Assembly (NCBI GenBank): GCA_031282935.1 | Contig: JAITCS010000205.1 | Span: forward strand, 1 to 5,140 | Length of the DNA stretch: 5,140 nucleotides | Direction of reading: 5' to 3' | Origin: Cellulomonadaceae bacterium | GTDB lineage: Bacteria; Actinomycetota; Actinomycetes; Actinomycetales; Cellulomonadaceae | Program-made: the position numbers and the translations under genes | Shown here: in pieces, positions 4,651-5,140 of the stretch | Layout of the letters: each line of letters opens with the position of its first letter | Position numbering within the stretch: position 1 is the stretch's first letter | Notes under the pieces: generated by a model | Databases searched by the model: none | Told to the model about the DNA's origin: nothing | What the model saw: only the letters and a program-made list of their open reading frames with translations

Positions 4651-4736
4651 GGCTCGACTCCCTCCGCCGGTGCTAACCGGATCAGGTTCGAGGGTCAACC
4701 TTTCGGTACTCTCAGCGCCTGTGCGCTCCCCTGTCG
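4651..4736 (-). promoter_or_regulatory. TPP (thi-box) riboswitch aptamer
   Basis: On the minus strand the element begins CGACAGGGGAGCGC and has the conserved core GCGCTGAGA (4720-4712 region), then ACCCTCGAACCTGATC, then CCGGTTAGCACCGG (a P5-type stem), and closes with GGAGGGAGTCGAG. The ends CGAC (4736-4733) and GTCG (4658-4655) form P1. CTGAGA and the CCTGATC...GG segments are the hallmark pyrimidine- and pyrophosphate-sensing parts of the TPP riboswitch. It lies in the thiB leader, so thiamine pyrophosphate would repress the transporter. The extra small hairpin ACC-GAAA-GGT after GAGA is within normal variation. Confidence 0.95.
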
Positions 4737-4737
4737 T

Positions 4738-4773
4738 AGTTCTATGTTAGCGCAATTTGCGCCGTTTTGGCTG
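4738..4773 (-). promoter_or_regulatory. Putative promoter for the thiB transcript, with overlapping palindrome
   Basis: The 37 bases between the DUF4235 stop and the aptamer contain TAACAT (minus strand, 4749-4744), a good -10 candidate that would start transcription about 6-8 bases later, right at the aptamer 5' end. The -35 is weak. GCGCAATTTGCGC (4750-4762) is a perfect 6-bp inverted repeat around one base in the spacer. It could be a protein-binding site or a short terminator stem for the upstream gene; it has no U-tract. Confidence 0.45.
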
Positions 4774-5106
4774 CTAGTGGCCCTTTTTAACTTCCGAAAC
4801 CAAGTGGGCCGCCATGTCTGCCGCTGATTTGCGCCCCACATGTTGCAAAGCGGAGGCGGCGCCGTGCGTGGCCAACCGCCGCGCCAACACCGCAACCCCA
4901 GCCGAAAGCGCCGCGAAAGCGACCGCCTGGGCAATGCGCAGGCCAGGGTCGTTGGCGTTCTTGGGGGCGGATTCCCCGGTGGCGGCTTTCCACACCTGCC
5001 GGATGACGGCGTTGGCAACGAAGGTGGCGGCCACACCCGAGGCGGCGGCGATCACCTTGTTGAGGACGGCGTCGTCGGTGTCGTGGTCGAGGGTGTCATG
5101 GCTCAT
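4774..5106 (-). CDS. DUF4235 family small membrane protein
   Basis: A 110-residue protein with an acidic start (MSHDTLDHDTDDAV), a first hydrophobic segment at about 14-35 (LNKVIAAASGVAATFVANAV), the motif VWKAATGESAPKNANDP (38-54), a second hydrophobic segment at about 57-76 (IAQAVAFAALSAGVAVLARR) and a polar tail ending KKGH. This layout matches DUF4235, short actinobacterial proteins of two membrane helices flanking a VWRxxTGE...P loop; their function is unknown. The ATG at 5106 is the best start, although its ribosome-binding site is weak. The gene is upstream of and co-directional with thiB but appears to be a separate unit, since the thiB promoter and riboswitch follow its stop codon. 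The last 34 bases of the window (5107-5140) are its upstream region, with no clear promoter seen. Confidence 0.75.
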   Translation of the reverse strand: MSHDTLDHDTDDAVLNKVIAAASGVAATFVANAVIRQVWKAATGESAPKNANDPGLRIAQAVAFAALSAGVAVLARRLATHGAASALQHVGRKSAADMAAHLVSEVKKGH

Positions 5107-5140
5107 GTTTTCAGCCTATCACGCCAGGAAGGTTTCAACG

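Overview
The window looks like chromosomal DNA from a high-GC Gram-positive bacterium (Actinomycetota). The evidence is the GC-rich codon use in the permease, a DUF4235-type small membrane protein (a family typical of actinobacteria), a lipoprotein solute-binding protein with a Gly/Asn-rich tether, and many copies of a GGTTGAGCCTGTCGAAAC-type dispersed repeat. I cannot name a genus. Every recognisable intact gene is on the minus strand, so the biology reads from right to left.

Right part (5106 to 1584): a DUF4235 protein comes first (5106-4774). It is followed by a promoter, a TPP riboswitch aptamer (about 4736-4651) and an expression-platform hairpin that can bury the Shine-Dalgarno sequence (4650-4610). 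Next are a thiamine-type solute-binding lipoprotein, thiB (4603-3359), and a fused two-domain permease, thiP (3341-1584). The riboswitch is the main reason for assigning thiamine (or a thiamine precursor or phosphate) as substrate rather than iron, since the protein families are related.

Middle (1583 to 140): about 1.44 kb of accessory DNA separates thiP from the ATPase gene that normally follows it. At its centre is a HigBA-like toxin-antitoxin remnant, with an intact XRE antitoxin (1093-788) and a toxin gene that has lost its 5' half (from 1277). This pair is bracketed by 64-bp imperfect inverted repeats (685-748 and 1343-1406, 53/64 identical). Outside these lie further inverted copies of a hairpin module (342-394 and 1445-1497) and of the GGTTGAG-type repeat. 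The arrangement is a nested, roughly mirror-symmetric set of repeats around the module. A weak degenerate coding remnant lies at 527-691.

Left edge (139 to 1): the first 46 codons of an ABC ATPase, most likely thiQ, run off the window just as the Walker A motif begins. Within these codons is a perfect 22-bp palindrome containing the exact 16-bp ParB-binding site parS (TGTTTCACGTGAAACA, 83-98). It appears to be carried as an in-frame insert of 8 codons. This suggests the locus lies in the origin-proximal chromosome-segregation region.

Together, ThiB captures the substrate outside the membrane, ThiP forms the channel, ThiQ would power it, and TPP shuts off translation through the riboswitch. 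The unusual features are the parS site inside the ATPase gene and the repeat-bounded toxin-antitoxin cassette that splits the operon.
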